This document shows positions 34,701-42,453 of a stretch of DNA of 63,860 nt, piece after piece (positions within the stretch are counted from its first letter, which is position 1; each line of letters starts with the position of its first letter). Under the pieces are notes generated by a model. The model worked only from the letters and a program-made list of their open reading frames with translations. It ran no database searches and was not told the DNA's origin. The position numbers and the translations under genes are program-made. Source of the DNA: a virus; IMG/VR virus record IMGVR_UViG_3300042881_000493, positions 1 through 63,860 of that record; one strand, written 5' to 3'.

Positions 34701-37087
34701 CTCCTGTCGGCTATATGCAAGCCCGCCTGTCTAAGAGTGTAGACGGTGCTCTAGAGGGTATCCTGTTCAACGGTCATGTCTTCAATGACGGTGGTGCATT
34801 GAACATTAAACCAAACACCAAAGGTTTGATTGAATCTTTGAAGCCTTTGGGTAATGAGGTTGACCGTTATCAGATGTGGGTTGCACTGAACCGCGAGTCA
34901 CGTTTACCAGAAGAGAAGCGTTCACGTAACGATGACATGGATTACTTGGTAGCAAATCGTGCCAAATTAGCCGAAGGTACGATCAACGGTAAGTCAAGAC
35001 TTGAGTTGTACAACTCTGTTCTTAATGATATGAACGGACTTAACAAGTCAGTACTTGATGTAGCTTTGGAGCAGGGGTTGATTGACAAGTTCAGTTACGA
35101 CAACTTTGCCGGCGACATGTACTACATTCCTTTCTATCGCCAGATGGAAGAGGATGTTAAAGGTGGTAAGACTCCTTCGGGATTGACTCAACAAAACTTT
35201 TCTAAAGCTTTGAAGGGCGGTAGTGATCGTCCGTTTGGTGACTTGATGGAGAACACTCTGCGTAACTGGAGTCACATCCTGTCTGCGTCGATGAAGAACC
35301 AAGCCGCCGTTACAACGATTAAAGATGCAGCCGAGCTAGGTGCTGTGGAGCCTGCGTCTGAGCCGGGTAAAGATACAGTTGAAGTTAAGGTTAATGGTAA
35401 GAACAAATACTTTACGATCTTAGATCCTCTCCTGCTTGAGTCCATTTCATCTATTGGTTACTTAGGGCCACAGAATAAGTTCCTTGATGTATCTCGTGAC
35501 TTCAAGAACCTCTTGCAGTACGGCGTTACGATGTCTCCAGCGTTCAAGGTAAACAACTTGTTCCGTGATTCCGTACAAGCTATGGCTGTGTCTGACTTAA
35601 AAAAGAATCCTTTTGCCAACGTGGTAGATGGCTGGATAGCTACAGACAAGAACAATCCTGCACATATCTCCGCTTTGGCCGGTGGTGCTATCTTTAACTT
35701 TGGTACGGCTTATGAGGGTAATCAATCTAAACTAATTAAAAGATTGATTGAAAAAGGTGTTAAAGAGTCTGATATTTTAGATACCCCAGATAAAATCAAA
35801 GCCGGTTTGTCTAAGCTCTTTGACAAGTATGAAGAACTAGGTAACAAGTCTGAAGCCGCTAACCGCATGGCTTTGTACAACCAGTTGCGTGAGCGGGGAC
35901 TGTCTCATTTACAAGCATCGTTTGAAGCTCGTGACTTGATGGACTTCTCCATGCAAGGATCGTTTAGTGCATTCCGTTACCTGACTCAGGTCGTACCGTT
36001 TATGAACGCACGTATCCAAGGCTTATACAAGCTGGGTCGTGACGGTATTATTCCAACTGGCCGAGTGTTCTACAACTCATTGACTGGTAAAGAGATTGAC
36101 CTTAACGATAAGAAGAAGGCTCAGGCTTTCTCTATCATTACAAGCGCGGTTTGTCTTGCTTCTCTTGCTTTGTATGCTGGCTTTAAAGATGACGAAGAGT
36201 TCCAGAAACGCAGTGACTGGGATAGAGATAACTTCTGGTGGATTCGTCTGCCCGGTATGGAAGCGGCTCTTCGTATTCCTAAGCCGTTCGAGATCGGTGC
36301 TTTGGGTACAGTAGCCGAGCGCACAGCCGAGCAAATCTTTGATGCTGACTCTGAAGGTAAACAGTTTACCAGTGCTCTTAGCCGTATGCTGTGGGACACC
36401 TTTGCAATGAACTTTACACCACAAATATTTAAACCTATTGTGGATCTGTACTCTAACAAAGATAGCTTCACTGGTGCGCCTATTGAGACTGCCGGTATGG
36501 AAGCCCTGTCTAAAGCTGAGCGTAAAGCTGATACCACAAGTCCTTTGGCTATGGCTTTGTCTCCTATACTTAACATTGCATTACCAGAAAAAGCAGAGTT
36601 AAGCCCAGTTCAGGTGGAATATGCTATTAAAGGTTACTTTGGCTGGTTAGGTGGGACGATTGCCTCTACTTCTATGTACGCTGTCATGCCGTTTAAAGAC
36701 GGTGAGTATCCAGATACCAAATGGATGGACAAGGCCAGCCTTGGATTTGTCAAGAGTCTTCCTTCTAACATGTCTCAGTACACCACTGCGTTCTACGAGA
36801 GCAACAAGCAGATCCAACAAGCCTTTGCCGACATGCGTCACTATGCTGAGATTGGTGAGATGGATAAAGTCCAAGAGATCATGGAAGAGAAGGGCGACAA
36901 GATTGCTCTTCAGAAGATGTACACCCAGACTTCTAAACAGATGGCCAACATCCGTAAGCAGATTAGTATTGTTACAAACGACACTAATATGGATGGAGCT
37001 ACGAAACGGGAGCAGATTGACCAGATGAAAGAGTTAATCTCTATGCTTGCCAAACAAGCTGAAGATGTTCGTAAATCAATGAAGTAG
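31775..37087 (+). CDS. 1770-residue internal virion protein with HExxH peptidase and LPD38-like domains
   Basis: The largest protein. Residues of about 125-350 are Ala/Gly-rich and membrane-prone. HEAVH at 758-762 in LVNAHEAVHALTVM, with SMEFTAEAM about 50 residues later, looks like a zinc metallopeptidase of the polyvalent-protein type. At about residues 1250-1420, NLFRDSVQAMAVSDLKKNPF and DLMDFSMQGSFSAFRYLTQVVPFMNARIQG match the LPD38-like domain of polyvalent proteins. It should be ejected with DNA into the cell. The TAG stop is part of the palindromic element at 37086. Confidence 0.65.
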   Translation: MATAEQYAEWLVQNQSKKGTPDFETVASAYRSLRSAPAPQPTAPSRERTYGEAAKDIGAGVVSGIGSLVQLPGQLYGLATGDFSKTGALGAGQQISKFGEEMKSAGLKAREEERARKVAESAKEGQFQAFGTALGETVKDPALLLSFIAEQAPQLLVPFGAARGVGMAAKGLGATEAVAGKAAVSGAVGAGGVQQGSDVGAGAYENIYRELKSKGASDTEAAQGALTLARQAGAAAGTISLLAQRLPGARQLEEVLAGVPGKGAAGLGGRLRTAGSTAVGETVGEIPEEVGGKFVSNLAMQQVKPEQSLTEGLGEAAAMATIGGVGLGGAAGLARRPAAPVTETTPETTAFDVTKLPPEILTRIEEITGVKQPEQEQQPMLSAEEAARQRIQMLQQKADAESAALATALPESPQEKAARAAAPPATQPSLNEQMPQATPLAELEAKQAEIDRLRLEAGLPTGASSKTPGVQPEQVVAEETPVPKIVDNRPLEDRAAKNRLLVMKNMLQNQGGDPASLTIVPHPTAEGRFAIQSLDVPVKFTKNLPETAIKRPESPVVIDPVNAYMEIARRTNTPASMRLVKDFEAGIVTREDVEAAIAAEQKAGQPLPLNYKGNGEPWFIAPETYKPRGEREIPPLSESLKPPVKEEPTVEEPPVVTTNEMPKTLQEFQVRMPIASNNPAYREAHDKQNFGILADAMARSTNPTIKRVGELSQKISRKVKIHKPGALAKKEWAGQYDSSDHSIKMRKEYAGHELVNAHEAVHALTVMSQANPTRSQKPIVEQIDKLYDHVKFELGRKGYGYGKGYTGSKSVYGLLNSMEFTAEAMSNPEFQYLLMQIPYPGKKSAWTRFTELVADLLGIKDTNALTEIINLVDKLAMKKPPKTTVAGGQTIFGKEEEAPSKVEQVKQKASEFLQKNKPLTKENLPGLPSEFVTASNNIFKPQNRTIVEKISDMQDRFWQRLAQGIADQYRTIKDYSPVGYMQARLSKSVDGALEGILFNGHVFNDGGALNIKPNTKGLIESLKPLGNEVDRYQMWVALNRESRLPEEKRSRNDDMDYLVANRAKLAEGTINGKSRLELYNSVLNDMNGLNKSVLDVALEQGLIDKFSYDNFAGDMYYIPFYRQMEEDVKGGKTPSGLTQQNFSKALKGGSDRPFGDLMENTLRNWSHILSASMKNQAAVTTIKDAAELGAVEPASEPGKDTVEVKVNGKNKYFTILDPLLLESISSIGYLGPQNKFLDVSRDFKNLLQYGVTMSPAFKVNNLFRDSVQAMAVSDLKKNPFANVVDGWIATDKNNPAHISALAGGAIFNFGTAYEGNQSKLIKRLIEKGVKESDILDTPDKIKAGLSKLFDKYEELGNKSEAANRMALYNQLRERGLSHLQASFEARDLMDFSMQGSFSAFRYLTQVVPFMNARIQGLYKLGRDGIIPTGRVFYNSLTGKEIDLNDKKKAQAFSIITSAVCLASLALYAGFKDDEEFQKRSDWDRDNFWWIRLPGMEAALRIPKPFEIGALGTVAERTAEQIFDADSEGKQFTSALSRMLWDTFAMNFTPQIFKPIVDLYSNKDSFTGAPIETAGMEALSKAERKADTTSPLAMALSPILNIALPEKAELSPVQVEYAIKGYFGWLGGTIASTSMYAVMPFKDGEYPDTKWMDKASLGFVKSLPSNMSQYTTAFYESNKQIQQAFADMRHYAEIGEMDKVQEIMEEKGDKIALQKMYTQTSKQMANIRKQISIVTNDTNMDGATKREQIDQMKELISMLAKQAEDVRKSMK

Positions 37088-37107
37088 AAAAATTAAAAGT
37101 TTTCTAC
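37084..37107. terminator. Bidirectional terminator / palindromic element
   Basis: GTAGAAAA pairs with TTTTCTAC around an eight-base loop. Its left TAG is the stop of the late operon and its right arm, read on the minus strand, gives the TAG stop of the glycosyltransferase. Both transcripts therefore end in one hairpin with U-rich sides. It is one of six copies of a 20-base element (37086-37105). Confidence 0.65.
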
Positions 37108-37757
37108 GCCTTGTTAGTTCCTTCTATGTGGGCTGTTGAGTTATCCCAGCCTATGTGTTTAACGTAGCCATCTTCTTTATTGGAGATGGCTGCTCTAAAT
37201 CCTTTACGCATATAGTGCCTGCCTGCTGCGGCCTCGCCATCGACCATCTCATAGTCCTTTAACCTGCGTAGTCCGGGGTTCCAAGTAAACCCATGCCACC
37301 AATCAGCATACCCAAGTGACATCAATGGGTACTCCAGATCCCTTAGCTTCTCTATTGGATGGCCATTCGTATCGTTGTGCGCTCTTAACCAAACTGTGAT
37401 GATCCAAGGATTACTCTGCATTATTAGTGCAGATTCTTCTATGAAACCGGGTGCATAGAACTCCCAATCATCCTCAATGTGAAAGATGTAATCTGTTTCT
37501 ACGTGGAAGTAAGCCCAATCTATTGACTTGGTTTGGCCAATATTGTGCTCGTTTGCTATGACTGTGAACTGCGGCGGCTCATGAATCTTGATCTTGTCAA
37601 TCATTTCTTTGATAGTTATTGCCGCATTTATATACCCTGAGTCATCAATAATGATGAAGCTCTTGATGGGGAATGTATTGAACTCAAAGAAAGAACGCAG
37701 AGTTCTATCCAGAAGTTCAAACCTACCGCATGAAGTAAGTACACAAGTTACCTGCAT
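37104..37757 (-). CDS. Family 2-like glycosyltransferase
   Basis: 217 residues. VTCVLTSCGRFELLDRTLRSF, FIIIDDSGY and FHIEDDWEFYAPGFIEESALIM show the GT-A nucleotide-binding region with the DxD-type EDDW motif. Last gene of the minus operon and convergent with the late genes. It could decorate virion proteins, host surface glycans or DNA; the acceptor is unknown. Confidence 0.7.
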   Translation of the reverse strand: MQVTCVLTSCGRFELLDRTLRSFFEFNTFPIKSFIIIDDSGYINAAITIKEMIDKIKIHEPPQFTVIANEHNIGQTKSIDWAYFHVETDYIFHIEDDWEFYAPGFIEESALIMQSNPWIITVWLRAHNDTNGHPIEKLRDLEYPLMSLGYADWWHGFTWNPGLRRLKDYEMVDGEAAAGRHYMRKGFRAAISNKEDGYVKHIGWDNSTAHIEGTNKA

Positions 37758-38011
37758 TCCAATAGTCTTTCAATGGTGACTGCTAGAGCGTCTAACTCAT
37801 CCATCTTCTTGATAGCCCACATTCTTTTCTGGCCGTGCCAGCCCATGATTGGGCCTTGGTGACAGTCAGTACACAGGGCTACCACTGTGTATTGCTGATG
37901 CTGTTTAACATGGTGGGCGGCGCTAGGCGGAGGAGCATCACAGACAGAGCAAGGTAGTTCCTTGACTCTGCCTATGTGAAGCCTATGCTTGGCGGTTAGT
38001 TTATTGTTCAC
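37748..38011 (-). CDS. HNH/Ref-like zinc nuclease
   Basis: 87 residues. CSVCDAPPPSAAHHVKQHQQYTVVALCTDCHQG...GWHGQKRMW has two CxxC pairs and the HH...H arrangement of small HNH proteins related to the recombination enhancement nuclease Ref. With the Erf and RecB-like genes upstream it may help process recombination intermediates. Overlaps both neighbours by about 10 bases. Confidence 0.55.
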   Translation of the reverse strand: MNNKLTAKHRLHIGRVKELPCSVCDAPPPSAAHHVKQHQQYTVVALCTDCHQGPIMGWHGQKRMWAIKKMDELDALAVTIERLLECR

Positions 38012-38258
38012 CAGACACCCTGTGCTCTAGCATGGCATCTGCCATGATGTAAGAATCTTTCGCAATTAACTTTGACATGCTTTCTTCATCTTGAAACCCA
38101 TCGTCCTCAAAAGTAGTTACAGGATCATAGTTCTGAAGTATTGCTTGCATAGCATGGATAGCTATGTAGTCTCTAAGAGACATACCCATATCAAAGGGTG
38201 CGCCGTGGCCAGTGTTCGGTATAGGGAAGGCCATCTTCCCGCCATAAATTACAGTCAT
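38001..38258 (-). CDS. Conserved small phage protein
   Basis: 85 residues with GMSLRDYIAIHAMQAILQNY and a C-terminal YIMADAMLEHR, the core of a very common phage protein family ('LRDYFAAKAMQ...AYxxADAML') of unknown function. Good GGAG before the ATG. Confidence 0.55.
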   Translation of the reverse strand: MTVIYGGKMAFPIPNTGHGAPFDMGMSLRDYIAIHAMQAILQNYDPVTTFEDDGFQDEESMSKLIAKDSYIMADAMLEHRVSGEQ

Positions 38259-38476
38259 TCTTTACTCCTTAATTTTGTTAATTCTGCTTTGGCATCAAGC
38301 CACGGCTGGATGTAGACCATCCTGCGGTCGTGATTCTTATTCCATTCGTTGATAGCAATAAATGGATTGCGAGCAGCCTCCCACTCCTCCATCCAAGTAA
38401 TTTCTTGCACGTTCATTGCACGTTGAGCATCGCTAACTAATTTCTCTAATTGTTCTATCTGGGTTTTGCGGTTCAT
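38255..38476 (-). CDS. Small helical hypothetical protein
   Basis: 73 residues, mostly helical and charged (KTQIEQLEKLVSDAQRAMN), ends with an ATGA overlap to the next gene. No family recognised. Confidence 0.45.
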   Translation of the reverse strand: MNRKTQIEQLEKLVSDAQRAMNVQEITWMEEWEAARNPFIAINEWNKNHDRRMVYIQPWLDAKAELTKLRSKE

Positions 38477-38667
38477 CTTTCCATCCTTTGAAACATCATC
38501 TCTTCGGCTTGGTCGTAAGCCATGCGAGCGTTCTCTTGCATGTCCTCTCCGCCGGCTAAGCCCATAAGGACAAAGGCTGCAAAGAAGTCAAGCATCGTAA
38601 TCTGGTCAAGAGAGACAGGCTCCAACTTGACCAGACTCTTTACACCTTCAGGCTTTTTTCTTGCCAT
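38473..38667 (-). CDS. Small hypothetical protein
   Basis: 64 residues from the ATG at 38667, which has AAAGGT upstream, preferred to a TTG-like start ten codons earlier. SLDQITMLDFFAAFVLMGLAGG resembles a short helical segment seen in phage proteins with 'DxFAxxALxGL'; unknown function. Confidence 0.45.
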   Translation of the reverse strand: MARKKPEGVKSLVKLEPVSLDQITMLDFFAAFVLMGLAGGEDMQENARMAYDQAEEMMFQRMER

Positions 38668-38968
38668 TTGATTTACCTTTTGTGTTCTGAGAAACAATCA
38701 TCTCTGAAAGTTTCTCGGCCAACAGATCGGCAACAGTGTCACCGTTGTACGCAAGGCTCGTAGCAAGTTCGTCCTCACCAATCACAGAGATCGCATCGCG
38801 GATACCTTTGTTGTATCCACCATTGAACTCGTCATCGCCTTCGACGATCATCGTAATAGCATCACGCACAAGGGCAGAAGCTTTGCGCTGACCAGCGGCT
38901 AGCTTTAGTTTGTCGTACACCTCCCGTTTAAGATGTACCGAGTAAGGTACTAAGCGGTTATCTTCCAT
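38648..38968 (-). CDS. Ribbon-helix-helix DNA-binding protein
   Basis: 106 residues. LVPYSVHLKREVYDKLKLAAGQRKASALVRDAITMIV has the beta-strand, helix, helix pattern of Arc/CopG-type DNA-binding dimers, with a lysine-rich C-terminus. It may regulate the recombination operon it lies in (inference). Confidence 0.6.
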   Translation of the reverse strand: MEDNRLVPYSVHLKREVYDKLKLAAGQRKASALVRDAITMIVEGDDEFNGGYNKGIRDAISVIGEDELATSLAYNGDTVADLLAEKLSEMIVSQNTKGKSNGKKKA

Positions 38969-39369
38969 GCTGAAAACTCCTGTGTTATGCCACGTAGCTT
39001 TTCTTGAGCACGGGCACTGTCTTTTATTTCTGTTCTTGAATTAATTTCCAAGTACTCTTTTAACCAACTGGTTGCTTCCTCTTCGTTAGCAATGAAGATG
39101 TGGCCACCGTCGTAGAGAAACTTGTGGAACTGAGAGTCTCTGCTGAGAATCCCAGCCGTTCGAACGCCATCGTTAGAGTGCTCTTGCTCTCTGTTCATTG
39201 GACGCTCTTCGTTATTAAGACGTACCATAACTACTTGGTACCTTGCACCTACGAAGTCACGCAGTATCTCCTCCGGCAATTCGTCTGGGTGTATTGAGAG
39301 TGTCAATACGAACCCAGTCTTATCTTGCTTGAGAGCTACCTTGACGCTTTCAAACTGGCTTGTTTTCAT
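38950..39369 (-). CDS. Conserved hypothetical protein
   Basis: 139 residues. FESVKVALKQDKTGFVLTLSIHPDELPEEILRDFVGARYQVVMVRLN is conserved among aquatic phages beside recombination genes; function unknown. No catalytic motif seen. Overlaps the RHH gene by 19 bases. Confidence 0.5.
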   Translation of the reverse strand: MKTSQFESVKVALKQDKTGFVLTLSIHPDELPEEILRDFVGARYQVVMVRLNNEERPMNREQEHSNDGVRTAGILSRDSQFHKFLYDGGHIFIANEEEATSWLKEYLEINSRTEIKDSARAQEKLRGITQEFSAWKITA

Positions 39370-39389
39370 ACAAAGTTAATACTTTAGTA

Positions 39390-39674
39390 CTAAAAAGGTA
39401 TATCGCTGTCGTCAGCAGGAACCTCACGCTGTTGTGCAGGTTTCTTATAGTTGTTCACTTTGATACTGAAGAACTTTCCAAACTGTCCTTCTTTAATCCA
39501 AGCACCAAGCTTCATGTTGATAGAGTCAGCGCCCTCTTGACGGGCATCTTCCAACATCTCTTTGATGAGAGAGATGTCAACATCAATACTTCCAGTGTAG
39601 TCTGGTGAGTTGGGGTTGATCTTAGGCTGCTTAGCTTTGCCGAGCATTCCTGAGTTTGGGTATTTAGTAGCCAT
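39390..39674 (-). CDS. SSB-like protein with acidic C-terminal tip
   Basis: 94 residues. It ends in DDSDIPF, the acidic-hydrophobic tip by which bacterial SSB recruits partner proteins. The body (INMKLGAWIKEGQFGKFFSIKVNNYKK) has the aromatic/basic strands of a small single-strand DNA-binding fold, though short for a full OB domain. Next to the Erf annealing gene, which fits a recombination or replication role. Confidence 0.6.
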   Translation of the reverse strand: MATKYPNSGMLGKAKQPKINPNSPDYTGSIDVDISLIKEMLEDARQEGADSINMKLGAWIKEGQFGKFFSIKVNNYKKPAQQREVPADDSDIPF

Positions 39675-39676
39675 GA

Positions 39677-40363
39677 TTATCCTTTCAGTTCTTCTTTACG
39701 GGTTTTGAATGCGCCCATGAGCGCGGTATATCTCTCAACGTCTTCTAACTTCAGACGATCAAAGATAATTCTGTTGTTGGTAAACAGCTTCATGACTTCA
39801 GCTTCGTTATGAGTCTCTGCTAGACCCATCTTCGTGATGTCTACTACTGCTGTGATCCAAGATTCTGATGAGTCTCCGGGTTCCTTCTCTACGATGAGGT
39901 GCCAAGACTTATCGTCACGGCCTTCCATCTTCAGAGGAACTGGTGTCTTCTTAACTGGCTCAGGTTTAGGTTCTGGCTTCGGTGCTTCTACGGGAGGCGC
40001 TGAATCTACTGCGTCCCCTTCCACAAGCTCTAAAGCGGCCATCCAAAGGTAGCGACGTTGGTAGCTCAAAACTGCGCCCAAATTTTGGATAGGGTGTGCA
40101 CCTTTGAGATTAGCTTCGGCCATTGGACTGGTAATCACAATGACCGTGCCGTCATCTACATCTGTGATGCATAGTTGGGCATACTCAGTGCTAAACGTCA
40201 CGACACCGCACAGGCCAAGGTCGTTGAAGATGGTTTGAACATGAGGGATAAAGTCACTCAACTCAAAGTATGAATAGCCGGCAAACTTATTGAGACCAGA
40301 CTTCTTCATCTCTGTGGATTGAAGCTTGACCCTAGCTTGCATTAGCTTTTTATGGACTGACAT
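39677..40363 (-). CDS. erf: ERF-family single-strand annealing protein
   Basis: 228 residues. LMQARVKLQ...MKKSGLNKFAGYSYFELSDFIP and AEANLKGAHPIQNLGAVLSYQRRYLWMAALEL are hallmarks of Erf/Sak-type annealing proteins. A Pro/Lys linker (about 120-140) precedes a variable C-terminal domain. It pairs single strands in phage recombination and in repairing or circularising the genome. Confidence 0.8.
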   Translation of the reverse strand: MSVHKKLMQARVKLQSTEMKKSGLNKFAGYSYFELSDFIPHVQTIFNDLGLCGVVTFSTEYAQLCITDVDDGTVIVITSPMAEANLKGAHPIQNLGAVLSYQRRYLWMAALELVEGDAVDSAPPVEAPKPEPKPEPVKKTPVPLKMEGRDDKSWHLIVEKEPGDSSESWITAVVDITKMGLAETHNEAEVMKLFTNNRIIFDRLKLEDVERYTALMGAFKTRKEELKG

Positions 40364-40840
40364 TTACTTTCCTTTTTTAAAATATGTATTCATCACATCT
40401 TGGTAGTCAAAGAACTCTTTGAAACAGTCTTCGATAAACACTGTCTCCAAGCTTGTAGCTTCGACTTCACCGTTGTATGTGAATACTTTCTTTGGGACTC
40501 GTGTGTGTTTAAGTACAAAGTCCAAACCAGTTTGCGTAACTCTCCAGTAGCCGGAGTGTTTTTTCTTTTCGTCTTCTGTATTAGGTCTACGCTCAACAAG
40601 ATCCCACCAACGAAGTGTTGGCAGTTGATTGGTTCTAACAACCCACTGCGGGCCATTAACAGGAACGTTGACCCAGCCAGCTTCATCGGCCTTCGCAGTA
40701 CATAACCAGATCAAAGACTTGGCCATAGACTTGTTGATGTTACGTGCATAGACTTTGCCCCAACGATCACACACGGGGCAGTGGCCACCGTCACGATCTA
40801 TCGTATGTCTCCATGCTTTTCTGAGTTCTGCTTTTTCCAT
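40364..40840 (-). CDS. Zinc-finger-containing hypothetical protein
   Basis: 158 residues. HCPVCDRWGKVYARNINKSMAKSLIWLC has a CxxC and a later Cys as a possible zinc site; the remainder looks winged-helix-like (YWRVTQTGLDFVLKHTRVPKKVFTYNGEV). Conserved in phages with Erf genes. Unknown, possibly DNA-binding. Confidence 0.5.
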   Translation of the reverse strand: MEKAELRKAWRHTIDRDGGHCPVCDRWGKVYARNINKSMAKSLIWLCTAKADEAGWVNVPVNGPQWVVRTNQLPTLRWWDLVERRPNTEDEKKKHSGYWRVTQTGLDFVLKHTRVPKKVFTYNGEVEATSLETVFIEDCFKEFFDYQDVMNTYFKKGK

Positions 40841-40848
40841 GATTCACC

Positions 40849-41085
40849 TCATTTAATAGATGGACGACCGGGGCGCTTCTTTGGAGTACCGTCTTTCTTT
40901 ACGCCGTACTTGTATGTCTTAGTCGAAACAGTGACTGTGTTAGTCGGCATCTGCTGCTGAGAGATAGCAATCTCATGGTCGATGTAGTGGATCAATTGAT
41001 TGACTTGCTTGAACGGCATCTCAATCAATGCACGGATAATCATCTCAGCACTTTCTTGTGTGAGCGATAGGCTAACTGGTTTCAT
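40849..41085 (-). CDS. Small AT-hook-like protein
   Basis: 78 residues from ATG 41085 with AAAGGAA upstream, in place of a longer open frame that runs into the nuclease gene. Ends KKDGTPKKRPGRPSIK, with RPGRP resembling an AT-hook that binds minor grooves of AT-rich DNA. Possible accessory DNA-binding protein. Confidence 0.55.
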   Translation of the reverse strand: MKPVSLSLTQESAEMIIRALIEMPFKQVNQLIHYIDHEIAISQQQMPTNTVTVSTKTYKYGVKKDGTPKKRPGRPSIK

Positions 41086-41978
41086 AGAATTTCCTTTAGG
41101 TAGTTTTGGTATTGAGTGCAGAACGTTGATACTTGGCAGTAACTGCGGCATCGTGTTCTTTCTCCTTGTCTTACTTCGATTACAAACTTCTCGTTCTTCT
41201 TGGCCGTCTCTTCGGACTTCGCCAGTGCTTTCTCGGCTTCCTCAAGTGTCTCGTGAACACTCTTTGCCCTAACGTTCCCATCCTTCTTTAAAGCATAGGA
41301 AGTTTTCTTCTCCCACATTTCTTCGGGTGTGCAGTCTGGCATCTCGCCATCTGTCTCCATCTCAAACAGAGCAGTGCCGTGGTCGTAGATTCGTTTCGTG
41401 ATAAATGCTTCACGCTCTTCGAATGACCAGAGTGGAATATCAATCGTGGCCACTGGTGATTGTGGATAACCTTCTTTAGATGCGGCATCGCGGGCAGACC
41501 AGTCACGAATGATGGCAATGATCTGAAGCTTACCCACGGGTACCTTCTTAACCTTCTCCACCAACCATCCATAAATATTTAATTGGCGGTGCCAGTCATC
41601 CTTCTCATTCATCACTGCCCATGCGCCAGTAACTTTGTAATCACTGATCGTCATAGTCCCGTTAGGCTCTAGCTCTTGTAAGTCAATCGCACCAGAGATC
41701 TTCCATCCCTCAAACTCAATGTTCAATCTCTCTTCAACGATGTGATGTTTGTCTTTGCCGTGTTCCAAAATATTGTGAACAGCAGAACCAAAGAGTGACC
41801 ACACCATCTCACTTGCATCTTGCTCGATGTCATCCCAGTGTTTCTTTTTTAACTGGACGATGCGAGGTGAGTTGATGATCTCAGTTGCAGAGATGTGTGC
41901 CTTACCTTTGGAGTACGTTGGTCGATGGATTACATTGACAAATGTCTGAGGTAAGTTGAACTTGTTTGTGAACTTCAT
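41082..41978 (-). CDS. PD-(D/E)XK exonuclease, Cas4/RecB-like
   Basis: 298 residues from ATG 41978. GSAVHNILE (H), GAIDLQELEPNGTMTISDYKVTG (D...DYK) and the helical HRQLNIYGWLV motif form the RecB/Cas4 nuclease core; RCRSYCQVSTFC near the end supplies cysteines like the Fe-S-binding cluster of Cas4/AddB. It probably resects DNA ends for Erf annealing. First gene of the minus operon, with a good AGGAG. Confidence 0.7.
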   Translation of the reverse strand: MKFTNKFNLPQTFVNVIHRPTYSKGKAHISATEIINSPRIVQLKKKHWDDIEQDASEMVWSLFGSAVHNILEHGKDKHHIVEERLNIEFEGWKISGAIDLQELEPNGTMTISDYKVTGAWAVMNEKDDWHRQLNIYGWLVEKVKKVPVGKLQIIAIIRDWSARDAASKEGYPQSPVATIDIPLWSFEEREAFITKRIYDHGTALFEMETDGEMPDCTPEEMWEKKTSYALKKDGNVRAKSVHETLEEAEKALAKSEETAKKNEKFVIEVRQGERTRCRSYCQVSTFCTQYQNYLKEIL

Positions 41979-42007
41979 TATCACTCCTGTCTGTTAGTGT
42001 TTGAGTG

Positions 42008-42036
42008 ATTGTACCTGCTACATTTTATTTTTGCAA
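42008..42036 (-). promoter_or_regulatory. Minus-strand early promoter
   Basis: On the minus strand TTGCAA (42036-42031), a 17-base spacer and TACAAT (42013-42008) match a sigma70 promoter well. It would start the recombination operon 41978-37104. It lies in the divergent region with the VRR-NUC gene. Confidence 0.6.
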
Positions 42037-42074
42037 TAGGTAGGTTAAAATATTTTTATCAGGTAGGAGACACC

Positions 42075-42362
42075 ATGAGATACGCCAACAGAATCGACGC
42101 TAACCAGAACAAAATTGTGGACGCATTACGGGGCGCAGGAGCGGTCGTAAGGATCATCTCGCAGGGTGATGGCATCCCTGATCTTTTGGTGGCTTATAAC
42201 GGCTATACGGTGCTTATGGAGGTCAAAGACGGGGACAAAGTTCCTTCAGCAAGGAAGCTCACCGAGGCCGAGCAGAAATTCTTCGACGAGTGGACAGGTG
42301 GAATGCTAGTAGTAGTTAATTCTGTAGGGGAAGCACTTGAAATTCTTAAACGCTGCGAGTAA
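42075..42362 (+). CDS. VRR-NUC-type nuclease/resolvase
   Basis: 95 residues from ATG 42075 (GTAGGAG upstream). GDGIPDLLVAYNGYTVLMEVKDG contains the PD...ExK catalytic arrangement of VRR-NUC nucleases, and EAEQKFFDEWTGGMLVVVNSVGEAL completes the small fold. Possibly a Holliday-junction resolvase or branch-specific nuclease. Followed by a strong terminator. Confidence 0.7.
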   Translation: MRYANRIDANQNKIVDALRGAGAVVRIISQGDGIPDLLVAYNGYTVLMEVKDGDKVPSARKLTEAEQKFFDEWTGGMLVVVNSVGEALEILKRCE

Positions 42363-42421
42363 TATGGTGGCAATCCAGAGGGCTGGTTGTTTTGTGAGTT
42401 GCTTTTTTCCTTTGATTGTTT

Positions 42422-42453
42422 TAGTGGCCTCGTAACTGGGGCCACTTTTTTTT
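42422..42453 (+). terminator. Strong intrinsic terminator
   Basis: AGTGGCC (42423-42429) pairs with GGCCACT (42440-42446) across a ten-base loop and runs into eight T (42446-42453). It ends the nuclease transcript and isolates it from the repeat region that follows. Confidence 0.85.

Noticed and set aside
42009-42074. Upstream extension of the VRR-NUC gene
   Set aside because: The extension runs over the divergent promoter; the ATG at 42075 has a good GTAGGAG and gives the family-length protein.
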